Shown here piece by piece: positions 1 through 8,448 of a stretch of 64,000 nt of DNA. Position 1 is the first letter of the stretch; each line of letters begins with the position of its first letter. The stretch covers positions 124,001-188,000 of the forward strand of contig JADJNS010000008.1 in assembly GCA_016714225.1 (NCBI GenBank), written 5' to 3'. The translations under genes and the position numbers were made by a program. Origin of the DNA: Archangiaceae bacterium. Its GTDB lineage: Bacteria > Myxococcota > Myxococcia > Myxococcales > Myxococcaceae. The notes under the pieces are model-generated. The model saw only the letters and a list, made by a program, of their open reading frames with translations, was not told the origin of the DNA and ran no database searches.

Positions 1-1074
1 GCAGGTGTTCGTGATCTGCACGTAGTCGGCGTTCTTGCCGGTGAACGAGTCGCACACGTCGAAGAAGCCGTTGTTGATGGTCACCGGCTGGCCCTGGCCG
101 TCGTAGCTCACGTTGCAGGTCGGCACCGACGTGCCGCCCACGCACTGGCCCGGAGGCAGCTTGGTGGTGTCGAGCCCCTTCGACTCGAGAATGGCGATGA
201 ACCGGTCGTTGTACTTGGTGCACACGTACTCGGGGTACTCGGCCGAGAAGAACGCGAACTCATAGCTGAAGCTCTTCGCGTTCTGCGGCACCTGAATCGT
301 GAAGTCGACCTCGGTCATGTCGTTCGCCGACGGCGCAGTCGAGATCGCCGGGCCGCACTTCGGCTTCGCCCACAAGGGGTGCGCGCCGCTGGTGCCGAAC
401 TGGGTGCCCGGCTGCGGGTTGTAGGTCGGCATCTCTTTGTCGTCTTTCGCCGTGCCGGTCGAGAGGAACACCATCTGCGCGCCCGCCTTCGGCGTGAAGC
501 CATTGCCGAAGCTCGCGCGAATGTTGCGCGCGTTCGGGCTGCCGGTGACGAAGTTCGACCCGGTGACGAAGCCGCACAGGCCGATCGCCTTGGCGTAGTC
601 GGCCGCGGTCGAGCCGCTCAGCGCGCCTTCGCACTGCGGCGCCGCCTCGTCGACGTTGCCGTCGCAGTTGTCGTCGATCTTGTTGGCGTCGTCTTCGATC
701 GCGAACGGGCCCACCAGCGCCTCGTCGTCGTTGCAGTCGGTGTCGCCGAAGTTCGAGCCGTCGTGATCGAAGTCGGCGTGCAGAATGTGGTTGTCGACCT
801 TGCCGTCGCAGTCGTCGTCGACCTGGTTCAGCGTCTCGGTCGCGCCCGGCTTCACGTTCGCGTCGTTGTCGTTGCAGTCGTTCGCGCAGGTCGTCACGCC
901 GTCGTGATCATTGTCGAGGCACGTCGGCTGAGCGCTGCCGCCGGTGCCCGCGCCGCTGCCGCCTGCACCCGAGCCGCTGCCGCTCCCTCCGGTGCCGCCG
1001 ACCTTCACGCCGTCGCCCGTGTCTCCACAGCCGACCGCCAACAGAGCCCCCAACATCAGCGCCGAGAATCGCAT
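1..1074 (-). CDS. Choice-of-anchor-type lipoprotein with MopE-like Asp repeats (3' part off the window)
   Basis: The frame is open from ATG at 1074 to the window edge, giving 358 codons with no stop, so the C-terminus is missing. The N-terminus is a lipoprotein signal (MRFSALMLGALLAVGC) with the lipobox Cys at residue 16. A Gly/Ser spacer follows, then two Asp-rich blocks of the MopE/metal-binding kind, each pairing a CNDxD stretch with a DDxCDGxVD stretch. The remainder, with FSYEFAFFSAEYPEYV, resembles choice-of-anchor L domains found beside MopE repeats in myxobacterial surface proteins. It is inferred to sit on the outer membrane surface, perhaps binding calcium. No enzymatic motif is visible. 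It is transcribed away from the RimK-like gene. Confidence 0.75.
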   Translation of the reverse strand, partial: MRFSALMLGALLAVGCGDTGDGVKVGGTGGSGSGSGAGGSGAGTGGSAQPTCLDNDHDGVTTCANDCNDNDANVKPGATETLNQVDDDCDGKVDNHILHADFDHDGSNFGDTDCNDDEALVGPFAIEDDANKIDDNCDGNVDEAAPQCEGALSGSTAADYAKAIGLCGFVTGSNFVTGSPNARNIRASFGNGFTPKAGAQMVFLSTGTAKDDKEMPTYNPQPGTQFGTSGAHPLWAKPKCGPAISTAPSANDMTEVDFTIQVPQNAKSFSYEFAFFSAEYPEYVCTKYNDRFIAILESKGLDTTKLPPGQCVGGTSVPTCNVSYDGQGQPVTINNGFFDVCDSFTGKNADYVQITNTC

Positions 1075-1387
1075 GCGTGCTCCCAGGTGGACCGTCTCGA
1101 ACGCGCATAGATCCACACCCCCAACCCGCGCGCAAGAGGGCTCCGGCGATTTTCCTTTGTGTTTCTCGGTGTTTAAGAGAGTTATCAGGTGCGAGGTTGT
1201 CGAGAGAAGTGGGATATCCAATCGGCCAAGCACTTGGAGTCGTTGAGGGACAAATGTCCCGTTCGGGACACTCGTAAACGTCGGTCACAGCACTGCGGCA
1301 GCGCTGCGCCACCCGCGGGTTTCAGCATTTGAGAACGCCGAACCGTTGTAGCTGCAGCAGCGTCTTGGAATTAGCGTGTCTCACACC
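1075..1387. other. Divergent intergenic region
   Basis: This 313-base gap separates the divergently transcribed lipoprotein and RimK-like genes. Apart from the palindromes at 1247-1270 I see no convincing -35/-10 pair on either strand and no coding potential. An AT-richer patch around 1150-1190 may hold the promoter of the leftward gene. Confidence 0.5.
1247..1270. promoter_or_regulatory. Overlapping GGGACA/TGTCCC inverted repeats, putative operator
   Basis: Positions 1247-1260 read GGGACA-AA-TGTCCC and 1255-1270 read TGTCCCG-TT-CGGGACA. Both palindromes share the middle half-site, so three alternating half-sites lie on one helix face region between two divergent genes. This is the arrangement of a regulator binding cooperatively. 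The regulator is unknown to me. Confidence 0.5.
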
Positions 1388-2272
1388 ATGCGTCTCACCG
1401 TCCTCTCGCGCAGTGCTGCCGTGCCGTCGACCGCGCGGTTGGTGCGCGAGGCGCGCGCGCGCGGGCACAAGGTCGCGGTGATGAACCCGGTGAAGATCGA
1501 GCTCTCGTTCGACCGTGCCGGGCAAGAGCTGTTCTCCGAGGCCAAGCGGGTGGTGGTGCCCGACGTGCTGGTGCCGCGGCTCGCCGGCTCGGTCGCGCCC
1601 TACGGGCTCGCCGTGGTCGAGCAGTTCGCCATGCGCGGTGCGATCGTGATGAACGACGCCCGCGCCATCGCTCGCTCGCGCAACCCGATGCGCTACCTGC
1701 AGGTGCTCGCGGCGAACGGCCTCGAGATTCCGCCCACCCGCCTCGTGCACGAGGCGAGAGATCTGATTCGGCTCTCCAAGAGCGTGGGCGGCTACCCGCT
1801 GATGGTGAAGATTCTCCGCGGCACCGAGAAGCACGGCACCATGGTCTGCGAGACCAAGAAGTCGCTGCAGGCCGCGCTCGAGGCGGTGCTGGGCCTCGGC
1901 CACGACCTGGTGCTGCAGCAGTTCTTGAAGGGCGGCCGCAACGTGCGGGTGCTGGTGCTGGGCAACAAGGCGGTCGCCGCCTTCGAGAAGAAGAAGGCGA
2001 AGAAGAAGGGCGTCGCCAAGCTCACCGCCGCGCTGCTCTCGCCCACCGTCGCCCGGCTGGCCGAGCGCGCCGCCCGTGCGGTGTCGCTCGAGCTGTGCAC
2101 CGTCGACCTGCTCGAAGGCTCGAGCGGGGCGCACGTTCTCGAGATGAATGCCACCCCGGCCCTGCCCGAGCTGGAGAAGGCGTCGCGCCAGAACCTCGCG
2201 CGACTCGTAGTCGAACGGGCTGAAGAGTTGTACGAGGCCAGTCGTCTCAAGGCCGCCAGTGACAAGGAGTGA
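1388..2272 (+). CDS. RimK-like ATP-grasp ligase
   Basis: This 294-residue protein follows the RimK layout: an N-terminal MRLTVLSR strand, a central region with YPLMVKILRGTEKHGTMV (ATP-grasp lysine and glycine loop), LVLQQFLKGG, and a C-terminal CTVDLLEG...VLEMNATPALPELEK stretch carrying the Asp/Glu/Asn ligands for Mg-ATP. Family members attach glutamate or other amino acids to protein or small-molecule carboxylates. The acceptor here is unknown. A Lys-rich AFEKKKAKKKG replaces the loop usual in Escherichia coli RimK. The upstream GTG at 1376 (GGA 7 bases before it) is an alternative start. I prefer ATG 1388 because alignment to RimK begins there. The next gene starts 4 bases after the stop, suggesting one operon. 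Confidence 0.8.
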   Translation: MRLTVLSRSAAVPSTARLVREARARGHKVAVMNPVKIELSFDRAGQELFSEAKRVVVPDVLVPRLAGSVAPYGLAVVEQFAMRGAIVMNDARAIARSRNPMRYLQVLAANGLEIPPTRLVHEARDLIRLSKSVGGYPLMVKILRGTEKHGTMVCETKKSLQAALEAVLGLGHDLVLQQFLKGGRNVRVLVLGNKAVAAFEKKKAKKKGVAKLTAALLSPTVARLAERAARAVSLELCTVDLLEGSSGAHVLEMNATPALPELEKASRQNLARLVVERAEELYEASRLKAASDKE

Positions 2273-2275
2273 CAA

Positions 2276-2683
2276 GTGATTTCGATGCTGCTCATCGCCG
2301 TGCTCTCGCAGGCGCCCGACGTCGCGGGCCTCTACGACCTCACCACCGACGGTTCGACCCTGAAGGTGAAGGCGGGCGAGAAGGGCAAGCTGGTCATCGA
2401 CATTCGCTCTCGCTCGGGCGCCCACATCTCCGATGAAGCGCCGATGAAGATCGAGCTCAAGGCCACCGGCGCCAAGGTCGAGAAAGACAAGCTGAACTAC
2501 AAAGACTCGACCGGCGTTCGCAAAGACGGCGTCGAGTACCCCGACCCGCACTTCGAGGTGCCGTTCAGCGCGCCCACCGCGGGCAAGGCGACCATCGAGG
2601 CCAAGATGAAGTTCTTCGTGTGCACCGACAAGGTCTGCTCTCCCCAGCAGAAGACGGTCACCGTACCGGTGGACGTCATTTGA
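2276..2683 (+). CDS. Small exported protein with a DsbD-N-like C-terminal motif
   Basis: This 135-residue protein starts at GTG 2276, placed 6 bases after AAGGAG that lies inside the end of the preceding gene. A short hydrophobic N-terminus (MISMLLIAVLSQAP) suggests export. The rest is beta-rich, with KFFVCTDKVCSPQQKTVTVPV at the end. Two cysteines four residues apart in such a beta-strand context recall the N-terminal domain of DsbD-type thiol reductases, but that is an inference from a short motif. The thiol pair may simply be a structural disulfide. The stop overlaps the probable TTG start of the next gene, so translation is likely coupled. Confidence 0.6.
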   Translation: MISMLLIAVLSQAPDVAGLYDLTTDGSTLKVKAGEKGKLVIDIRSRSGAHISDEAPMKIELKATGAKVEKDKLNYKDSTGVRKDGVEYPDPHFEVPFSAPTAGKATIEAKMKFFVCTDKVCSPQQKTVTVPVDVI

Positions 2684-4104
2684 AGCCGCGCGGAGGGGGA
2701 AAGAGGTTCGGCGGCGGTGGCAAGCCGGGTGGCTTTCGCAAGGGGCCCGGTCGCGGCGGCAAGCCCGGAGGCTTTCGCAAGGGCCCGGGCGGCGGCGGCA
2801 AGCGCTTCAGCAGCGGCTCCGACCGCGGCGGCGGTGAGTCGCGAGGCGGCTCGTACGGCGATCGCGCCGGCGGGGCTGACCGCGGCGGCTTTCGCAGCGA
2901 GCGACCGCCGGGCGCCAAGCGCTTCAGTGGCGGGGCTGACCGCGGCGGCTTTCGCAGCGAGCGGCCGCCCGGTGCCAAGCGCTTCAGCGGCGGGCCTGAT
3001 CGCGCCGGCCCCGACCGCGGCGGCGGTGAGTCGCGCGGCGGGTTCCGCAGCGAGCGGCCCGGCGGCGGCAAGCGCTTCAGCGGTGGGGGCGAGCGCGGCG
3101 GCGGTGAGTCGCGCGGTGGCTTTCGCAGCGAGCGGCCGCCCGGTGCCAAGCGCTTCAGCGGTGGGCCCGACCGCGGCGGCGGCGAGTCACGCGGCGGCTA
3201 TCGCGGTGGCGGCGAGTCGCGCGGCGGGTTTCGCAGCGAGCGGCCGGGCGGCGGCTTCCGCGGCCCGAAGCCGTCGTTCAAGCGCGAGCGCAGCTTCGAC
3301 CCCGCGCCCGGCGCCGAGGCCCCGGCGGCAGAGGGCGAAGGCTTCGTTCCCAAGAGCACCACGCGGTTCGTGTTCGGGGTGAACCCCGCGCTCGAGGCGC
3401 TGCGCGCGCGGTCAGAAGAGATCGAGCGGCTGTACTACGCCGAGGGCTCGATGAACCCGAGCGTCGCGGGCGAGATTCTCTCTCGCGCGCGCGACGCCGG
3501 AGTGCGCGTCGACCAGGTGCCGCGCGAGCGGCTGACCGCGATGGCCGACGGCGGTGTGCACCAGGGCCTGGTGCTCGAGATGCGCGAGTTCAAGTACGCC
3601 GAGCTCGACGAGCTCACCAAAGATCCCGGCCTGGTGGTCGTGCTCGACTCGCTGCAAGACCCGCAGAACGTCGGGGCCATCATTCGCAGCGCCAACGCGT
3701 TCGGCGCCAAGGGCGTGGTGCTGGCGAAAGACCGGGCCGCGGCCATCACTGGCTCGGTGGCCAAGGCCAGCGCCGGCGCCACCGAGCACACCAAGATCGT
3801 TCGGGTCACCAACCTGAGCCGCGCGCTGGAAGAGCTGAAGGCCGCCGGCTACTGGACGGTGGCGGCCGACCCCGAGGGAGAGACCCTCGGTGAGCGCAAG
3901 CTCGATGGCCCGCTGGTGGTGGTGATCGGCGCCGAGGGGCCGGGGGTGCGCCAGGGCGTGCTCGCCCAGTGCGACTTCAAGGTCCGCATTCCCATGCTGG
4001 GGCAGGTGGCGTCGCTCAACGCGTCGGTCTCGGCGGGCATTCTGCTCTACGAGATCGTCCGCCAGCGCGGAGCCCGGCCGGCAGTGGCGGCACCGGCAAA
4101 GTAA
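2680..4104 (+). CDS. rlmB: TrmH/SpoU-family 23S rRNA 2'-O-methyltransferase (RlmB type) with an RGG-rich N-terminal extension
   Basis: The catalytic half (about residues 226-474) has an RlmB substrate-binding start, TRFVFGVNPALEAL, and all three SPOUT motifs: DSLQDPQNVGAIIRSA, VVVIGAEGPGVR and IPMLGQVASLNASVSAGI. The family methylates the 2'-OH of a guanosine in the 23S rRNA peptidyl-transferase region using S-adenosylmethionine. The first 225 residues are unlike ordinary RlmB: low-complexity Gly/Arg/Ser with five GGFRSERP, five KRFS(G/S)G and five GGGESRGG copies. I chose TTG 2680 because it overlaps the previous stop, follows GGTGGA at a good distance, and gives MKPRGGGKRF. Upstream codons of this frame lie inside the preceding gene. 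Confidence 0.85.
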   Translation: MKPRGGGKRFGGGGKPGGFRKGPGRGGKPGGFRKGPGGGGKRFSSGSDRGGGESRGGSYGDRAGGADRGGFRSERPPGAKRFSGGADRGGFRSERPPGAKRFSGGPDRAGPDRGGGESRGGFRSERPGGGKRFSGGGERGGGESRGGFRSERPPGAKRFSGGPDRGGGESRGGYRGGGESRGGFRSERPGGGFRGPKPSFKRERSFDPAPGAEAPAAEGEGFVPKSTTRFVFGVNPALEALRARSEEIERLYYAEGSMNPSVAGEILSRARDAGVRVDQVPRERLTAMADGGVHQGLVLEMREFKYAELDELTKDPGLVVVLDSLQDPQNVGAIIRSANAFGAKGVVLAKDRAAAITGSVAKASAGATEHTKIVRVTNLSRALEELKAAGYWTVAADPEGETLGERKLDGPLVVVIGAEGPGVRQGVLAQCDFKVRIPMLGQVASLNASVSAGILLYEIVRQRGARPAVAAPAK

Positions 4105-4134
4105 AAATCGTCAGAGCGGAGGCGCTGCGCAGTC

Positions 4135-4163
4135 TTGACTCGCTCGATGCGCACAAGTATTGC
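4135..4163 (+). promoter_or_regulatory. Sigma-70-type promoter of the tRNA-tuf operon
   Basis: TTGACT at 4135-4140 and TATTGC at 4158-4163 are 17 bases apart, and the expected start of transcription is about 10-15 bases before the first tRNA. This is a strong housekeeping match for this GC content. Confidence 0.65.
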
Positions 4164-4181
4164 GCGCACCTCCGGCGCGGT

Positions 4182-4254
<73 letters not shown>

Positions 4255-4278
4255 AAGGAGTAACGGAAACGAAAGCAT

Positions 4279-4362
<84 letters not shown>

Positions 4363-4370
4363 AGACGCAT

Positions 4371-4443
<73 letters not shown>

Positions 4444-4464
4444 AAGTGAGCAGCGAAAAATCTC

Positions 4465-4537
4465 GCCCTGATAGCTCAGATGGCAGAGCGCATCCTTGGT
4501 AAGGATGAGGTCTCCGGTTCAATCCCGGATCAGGGCT
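4465..4537 (+). tRNA. tRNA-Thr (anticodon GGT)
   Basis: Acceptor GCCCTGA pairs with TCAGGGC and the anticodon loop TTGGTAA gives GGT. The discriminator is T and CCA is not encoded. It is the last tRNA before tuf, the order known from many proteobacteria. Confidence 0.95.
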
Positions 4538-4569
4538 CTAGGCCGTACCCATCACCGTAGAGGGAAAAC

Positions 4570-5760
<1,191 letters not shown>

Positions 5761-5773
5761 CACAGCATCGGTC

Positions 5774-5802
5774 TTGACTGGGGGGGACGCTCTTTGAGAT
5801 AG
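5774..5802 (+). promoter_or_regulatory. Possible promoter for rpmG-tRNA-Trp-secE-nusG
   Basis: TTGACT at 5774-5779 is followed 17-18 bases later by AGATAG/GATAGG. The -35 is good and the -10 mediocre. It overlaps the hairpin at 5782-5812, so it may be a secondary promoter inside a larger operon. Confidence 0.4.
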
Positions 5803-5812
5803 GGCGTTCCCC
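5782..5812 (+). promoter_or_regulatory. Hairpin between tuf and rpmG
   Basis: GGGGGACGC (5782-5790) can pair with GCGTTCCCC (5804-5812) over nine base pairs including one G-T, with a 13-base loop. It ends two bases before the rpmG ATG and buries the only Shine-Dalgarno-like AGGGCG. It may act as an attenuator or translational switch. There is no T tract, so an ordinary terminator is unlikely. Confidence 0.5.
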
Positions 5813-5814
5813 TT

Positions 5815-5982
5815 ATGCCTAAAGGTAACCGAAGCCTGATCTCCCTCGAGTGCTCCGTTTGCAAAGACCGGAACTACTCGACGACCAAGAACCGCCGAAA
5901 GCAGCAGGACAAGCTCGAGCTGAGCAAGTTCTGCCCGCGGTGCCGCAAGCACACCGCGCACAAGGAAGGGAAGATCGGCTGA
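5815..5982 (+). CDS. rpmG: 50S ribosomal protein L33
   Basis: This 55-residue protein reads MPKGNRSLISLECSVCKDRN, then NYSTTKNRRKQQDKLELSKF and CPRCRKHTAHKEGKIG. That is the L33 family with both CxxC zinc-binding pairs intact (CSVC and CPRC), the zinc-ribbon form. It is a component of the large subunit near the E site. It lies in its usual place between tuf and secE. The start codon directly follows a hairpin that covers its weak ribosome binding site. Confidence 0.95.
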   Translation: MPKGNRSLISLECSVCKDRNYSTTKNRRKQQDKLELSKFCPRCRKHTAHKEGKIG

Positions 5983-5994
5983 AGCTGTTTCGAT

Positions 5995-6070
5995 AGGCCA
6001 GTAGCTCCAACGGTAGAGCAGCGGTCTCCAAATCCGCGTGTTGGGGGTTCGAATCCCTCCTGGCCTGCCA
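5995..6070 (+). tRNA. tRNA-Trp (anticodon CCA)
   Basis: Acceptor AGGCCAG pairs with CTGGCCT, the anticodon loop CTCCAAA gives CCA, and the T loop is TTCGAAT. The discriminator is G and, unlike the four upstream tRNAs, the terminal CCA is encoded (6068-6070). Confidence 0.95.
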
Positions 6071-6091
6071 CTCTTCACAGAAAGAACCACC

Positions 6092-6532
6092 ATGTCCGGA
6101 ACAGAAGCCAGCCAGCAGGCGAACCGCGCCGGAATGGATCCGAAGCGGCTGGTCGTGATCTCGTACCTGGTGTTCGGGTTCATCATCGTCCTGTTCGTCG
6201 ATCACCTCCTCGAGATGGTGCTCGCGCGAATCGGGGTGTCGAATCAGGTGCTGATCGAAGGGCCTGATTGGCGCATCTCCACGCTGGTGGCGGGCATCAT
6301 CACCGTCGCCGGTCTGGGGTACGCGTGGGTGAACCCCAAGAGCAAGAACCTGTCGATCGAGGTCGCGACCGAGCTGATGCGGGTGACCTGGCCGAGCTGG
6401 GAAGAGACGCGCATCTCCACTGCCGCGGTGGTGATTGCCTCGCTGGTCGCCGCGGTGATCCTCTTCGGCATCGACTCGTTCAGCTACAAGGTGATGGTCG
6501 AGTGGCTGCCGGCGGTGTGGAGGAACTTGTGA
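6092..6532 (+). CDS. secE: Preprotein translocase subunit SecE
   Basis: This 146-residue inner-membrane protein clamps SecY in the Sec translocon. The diagnostic cytoplasmic amphipathic helix motif ELMRVTWPSWEET is followed by the essential C-terminal membrane helix (ISTAAVVIASLVAAVILFGI). Two more hydrophobic segments near residues 22-45 and 62-80 make it the three-helix form, as in E. coli. ATG 6092 begins just after the tRNA-Trp gene. The TGA overlaps the nusG ATG in the form TGATG, indicating coupled translation. Confidence 0.95.
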   Translation: MSGTEASQQANRAGMDPKRLVVISYLVFGFIIVLFVDHLLEMVLARIGVSNQVLIEGPDWRISTLVAGIITVAGLGYAWVNPKSKNLSIEVATELMRVTWPSWEETRISTAAVVIASLVAAVILFGIDSFSYKVMVEWLPAVWRNL

Positions 6533-7101
6533 TGGGAGAGACTGCCATGGCCGCCGGCCCAGACATGAAGTGGTACGTGGTGCACACCTACTCGGGCTTC
6601 GAGAACAAGGCGAAGAAGAGCCTCGAAGACAAGATCAAGCTCGAGAACCTGGCCGAGCTGTTCGGCGAGATCCTCATCCCCATGGAGCAGGTCGTGGAGA
6701 TGGTGAAGGGTGAGAAGAAGACTTCGAAGCGGAAGTTCTTCCCCGGCTACATCTTGGTCCAGATGACGATGAACGATCGCAGCTGGCACCTGGTGAAGAA
6801 CACTCCCAAGGTGACCGGCTTCGTGGGCGCCGCTGCGAACGAGCAGCCGCCGCCGATCAGCGCCGCCGAGGTGCAGCGGCTCACCACCCAGATCAGCGAG
6901 GGCACGCTCAAGCCCAAGCCCCGCGTGCAGTTCGAAGAGCGCGACACCGTGCGCGTGATCGACGGCCCGTTCGCGAACTTCAACGGCACCGTCGAAGAGG
7001 TGAACCCCGAGAAGGGCCGCGTGAAGGTGCTCGTGAGCATCTTCGGCCGCGCCACTCCGGTCGAGCTCGACTTCATGCAGGTCGAGAAGACCGGCGGGTA
7101 A
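6532..7101 (+). CDS. nusG: Transcription termination/antitermination factor NusG
   Basis: This 189-residue protein has the NusG N-terminal domain (KWYVVHTYSGFENKAKKSLE, then KRKFFPGYILVQM) that binds RNA polymerase, and a C-terminal KOW domain (GPFANFNGTVEEVNPEKGR, ending ELDFMQVEK) that contacts S10 or Rho. GGAGGAAC is 7 bases before ATG 6532, which overlaps the secE stop. ATG 6547 is an alternative with GGGAGA upstream. The gene lies between secE and rplK as in most bacteria. Confidence 0.96.
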   Translation: MGETAMAAGPDMKWYVVHTYSGFENKAKKSLEDKIKLENLAELFGEILIPMEQVVEMVKGEKKTSKRKFFPGYILVQMTMNDRSWHLVKNTPKVTGFVGAAANEQPPPISAAEVQRLTTQISEGTLKPKPRVQFEERDTVRVIDGPFANFNGTVEEVNPEKGRVKVLVSIFGRATPVELDFMQVEKTGG

Positions 7102-7108
7102 AAGATGT

Positions 7109-7174
7109 TTGGAGCGGAATCAACCGCTCCAACTGCTGTGGGAGGCCGCCGAAACAGGCGTCCGCTTGAACCAC
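7109..7174 (+). promoter_or_regulatory. rplK leader hairpins (possible attenuator and L1 control site)
   Basis: TTGGAGCGG (7109-7117) and CCGCTCCAA (7124-7132) form a perfect 9-bp hairpin with a 6-base loop right after nusG. A second structured element, closed by GTGG (7138-7141) and CCAC (7171-7174) with inner helices, stops just before the GGAGGT of rplK. In many bacteria L1 represses this operon by binding a leader that mimics its rRNA site. That role here is inferred from position. Confidence 0.5.
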
Positions 7175-7187
7175 GGAGGTAGTGCAC

Positions 7188-7634
7188 ATGAAGAAGATTA
7201 CAGGGCAGGTCAAGCTGCAGATCCCGGCCGGGAAGGCGAACCCCGCTCCGCCGATTGGCCCCGCGCTCGGTCAGCAGGGCGTCAACATCATGGAGTTCTG
7301 CAAGCAGTTCAACGCTGCGACGCAGGCCCAGATGAAAGAGTCGCTGATCATTCCCGTCATCATCACGGTGTACGCGGATCGTTCGTTCACCTTCATTCTC
7401 AAGACCCCGCCGGCGAGCGTGCTGCTGAAGAAGGCGGCGAAGCTGCACACCGAGAAGAAGAAGGGCTCGGGCGCCAAGAAGCCGGGCAAAGAGAAGGTCG
7501 GCCAGGTCACCAAGAAGCAGCTCGAAGAGATCGCCAAGCTGAAGATTCAGGACACCACGGCGGCGTCGATCGAAGCGTGCATGCGGACCATCGCGGGCAC
7601 GGCGCGTTCGATGGGCATCGAAATCGTCGGCTGA
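7188..7634 (+). CDS. rplK: 50S ribosomal protein L11
   Basis: This 148-residue protein starts at ATG 7188, 7 bases after GGAGGT. It has the L11 N-terminal domain (KKITGQVKLQIPAGKANPAP and PPIGPALGQQGVNIMEFCKQ) and the C-terminal rRNA-binding domain with the family signature near ASIEACMRTIAGTARSMGI. L11 forms the GTPase-associated centre with the L10/L12 stalk. A GTG at 7182 gives a two-residue longer product but lacks spacing to the ribosome binding site. It is directly followed by rplA. Confidence 0.97.
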   Translation: MKKITGQVKLQIPAGKANPAPPIGPALGQQGVNIMEFCKQFNAATQAQMKESLIIPVIITVYADRSFTFILKTPPASVLLKKAAKLHTEKKKGSGAKKPGKEKVGQVTKKQLEEIAKLKIQDTTAASIEACMRTIAGTARSMGIEIVG

Positions 7635-7657
7635 CCGGCACTCAAGGAGACCTGAAC

Positions 7658-8374
7658 ATGGCTACTCAAACTGGCAAGAAGTACAAGGCAGCGGTCGCGA
7701 AGGTCGATCGCAACAAGCGCTACAACATCGCTGAGGGCTTCAAGCTCCTCAAAGAGACCACCGAGATCGTGAAGACCAAGTACGACCAGACGGTCGACGT
7801 GGCGATCAACCTCGGCATCGACCCGAAGCACGCCGACCAGATGGTCCGCGGCGCGGTCGTTCTCCCTCACGGCACCGGCAAGTCGATGCGCGTCGCGGTG
7901 TTCGCCAAGGGCGAAAAGCAGAGCGAGGCCACTGCGGCGGGCGCCGACATCGTCGGCGAGGCCGACCTGGCGAAGAAGATCGAAGAAGGCTTCATGGACT
8001 TCGACACCGTCATCGCGACCCCCGACATGATGGGCGTGGTCGGTCGTCTCGGTAAGGTGCTCGGGCCCCGCGGCCTGATGCCGAACCCCAAGACCGGCAC
8101 CGTGACGATGGATCTCGCCAAGGCGGTCAAAGAGTCGAAGGGCGGCAAGATCGAGTTCCGCGCCGAGAAGGCGGGCATCGTGCACGCCCCGGTCGGCAAG
8201 TCGTCGTTCACCGCCGAGAAGCTGGCCGAGAACTTCAACACCCTGATCGACCTGGTGATGAAGATGAAGCCGGCCACCGCCAAGGGCGTCTACCTCAAGG
8301 GCGTGACCGTCAGCGCCACCATGGGCCCGGGCATCAAGCTCGACACCTCTGAAGTTACCGCCCGCCACAAGTAA
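7658..8374 (+). CDS. rplA: 50S ribosomal protein L1
   Basis: This 238-residue protein begins MATQTGKKYKAAVAKVD at ATG 7658, 7 bases after AAGGAGA. It shows the L1 signature around GRLGKVLGPRGLMPNPKTGT and the first-domain VDVAINLGIDPKHADQMVRG. L1 forms the mobile stalk guiding deacylated tRNA from the E site and is the usual repressor of the rplK-rplA operon. In most bacteria rplJ comes next. Here a terminator follows and rplJ is 7.7 kb away. Confidence 0.97.
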   Translation: MATQTGKKYKAAVAKVDRNKRYNIAEGFKLLKETTEIVKTKYDQTVDVAINLGIDPKHADQMVRGAVVLPHGTGKSMRVAVFAKGEKQSEATAAGADIVGEADLAKKIEEGFMDFDTVIATPDMMGVVGRLGKVLGPRGLMPNPKTGTVTMDLAKAVKESKGGKIEFRAEKAGIVHAPVGKSSFTAEKLAENFNTLIDLVMKMKPATAKGVYLKGVTVSATMGPGIKLDTSEVTARHK

Positions 8375-8400
8375 CCCGGCGCTGCGCAGAAGCGAAATTC

Positions 8401-8433
8401 GAAGGCCCGGTGGCTGCTTGCCGCCGGGCCTTC
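8401..8433. terminator. Rho-independent-type terminator after rplA
   Basis: GAAGGCCCGG (8401-8410) and CCGGGCCTTC (8424-8433) form a perfect 10-bp stem, followed by TTCGTT. It separates rplA from a convergent gene ending at 8449 and could serve both directions. Confidence 0.7.
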
Positions 8434-8448
8434 TTCGTTGCGGGCTCT

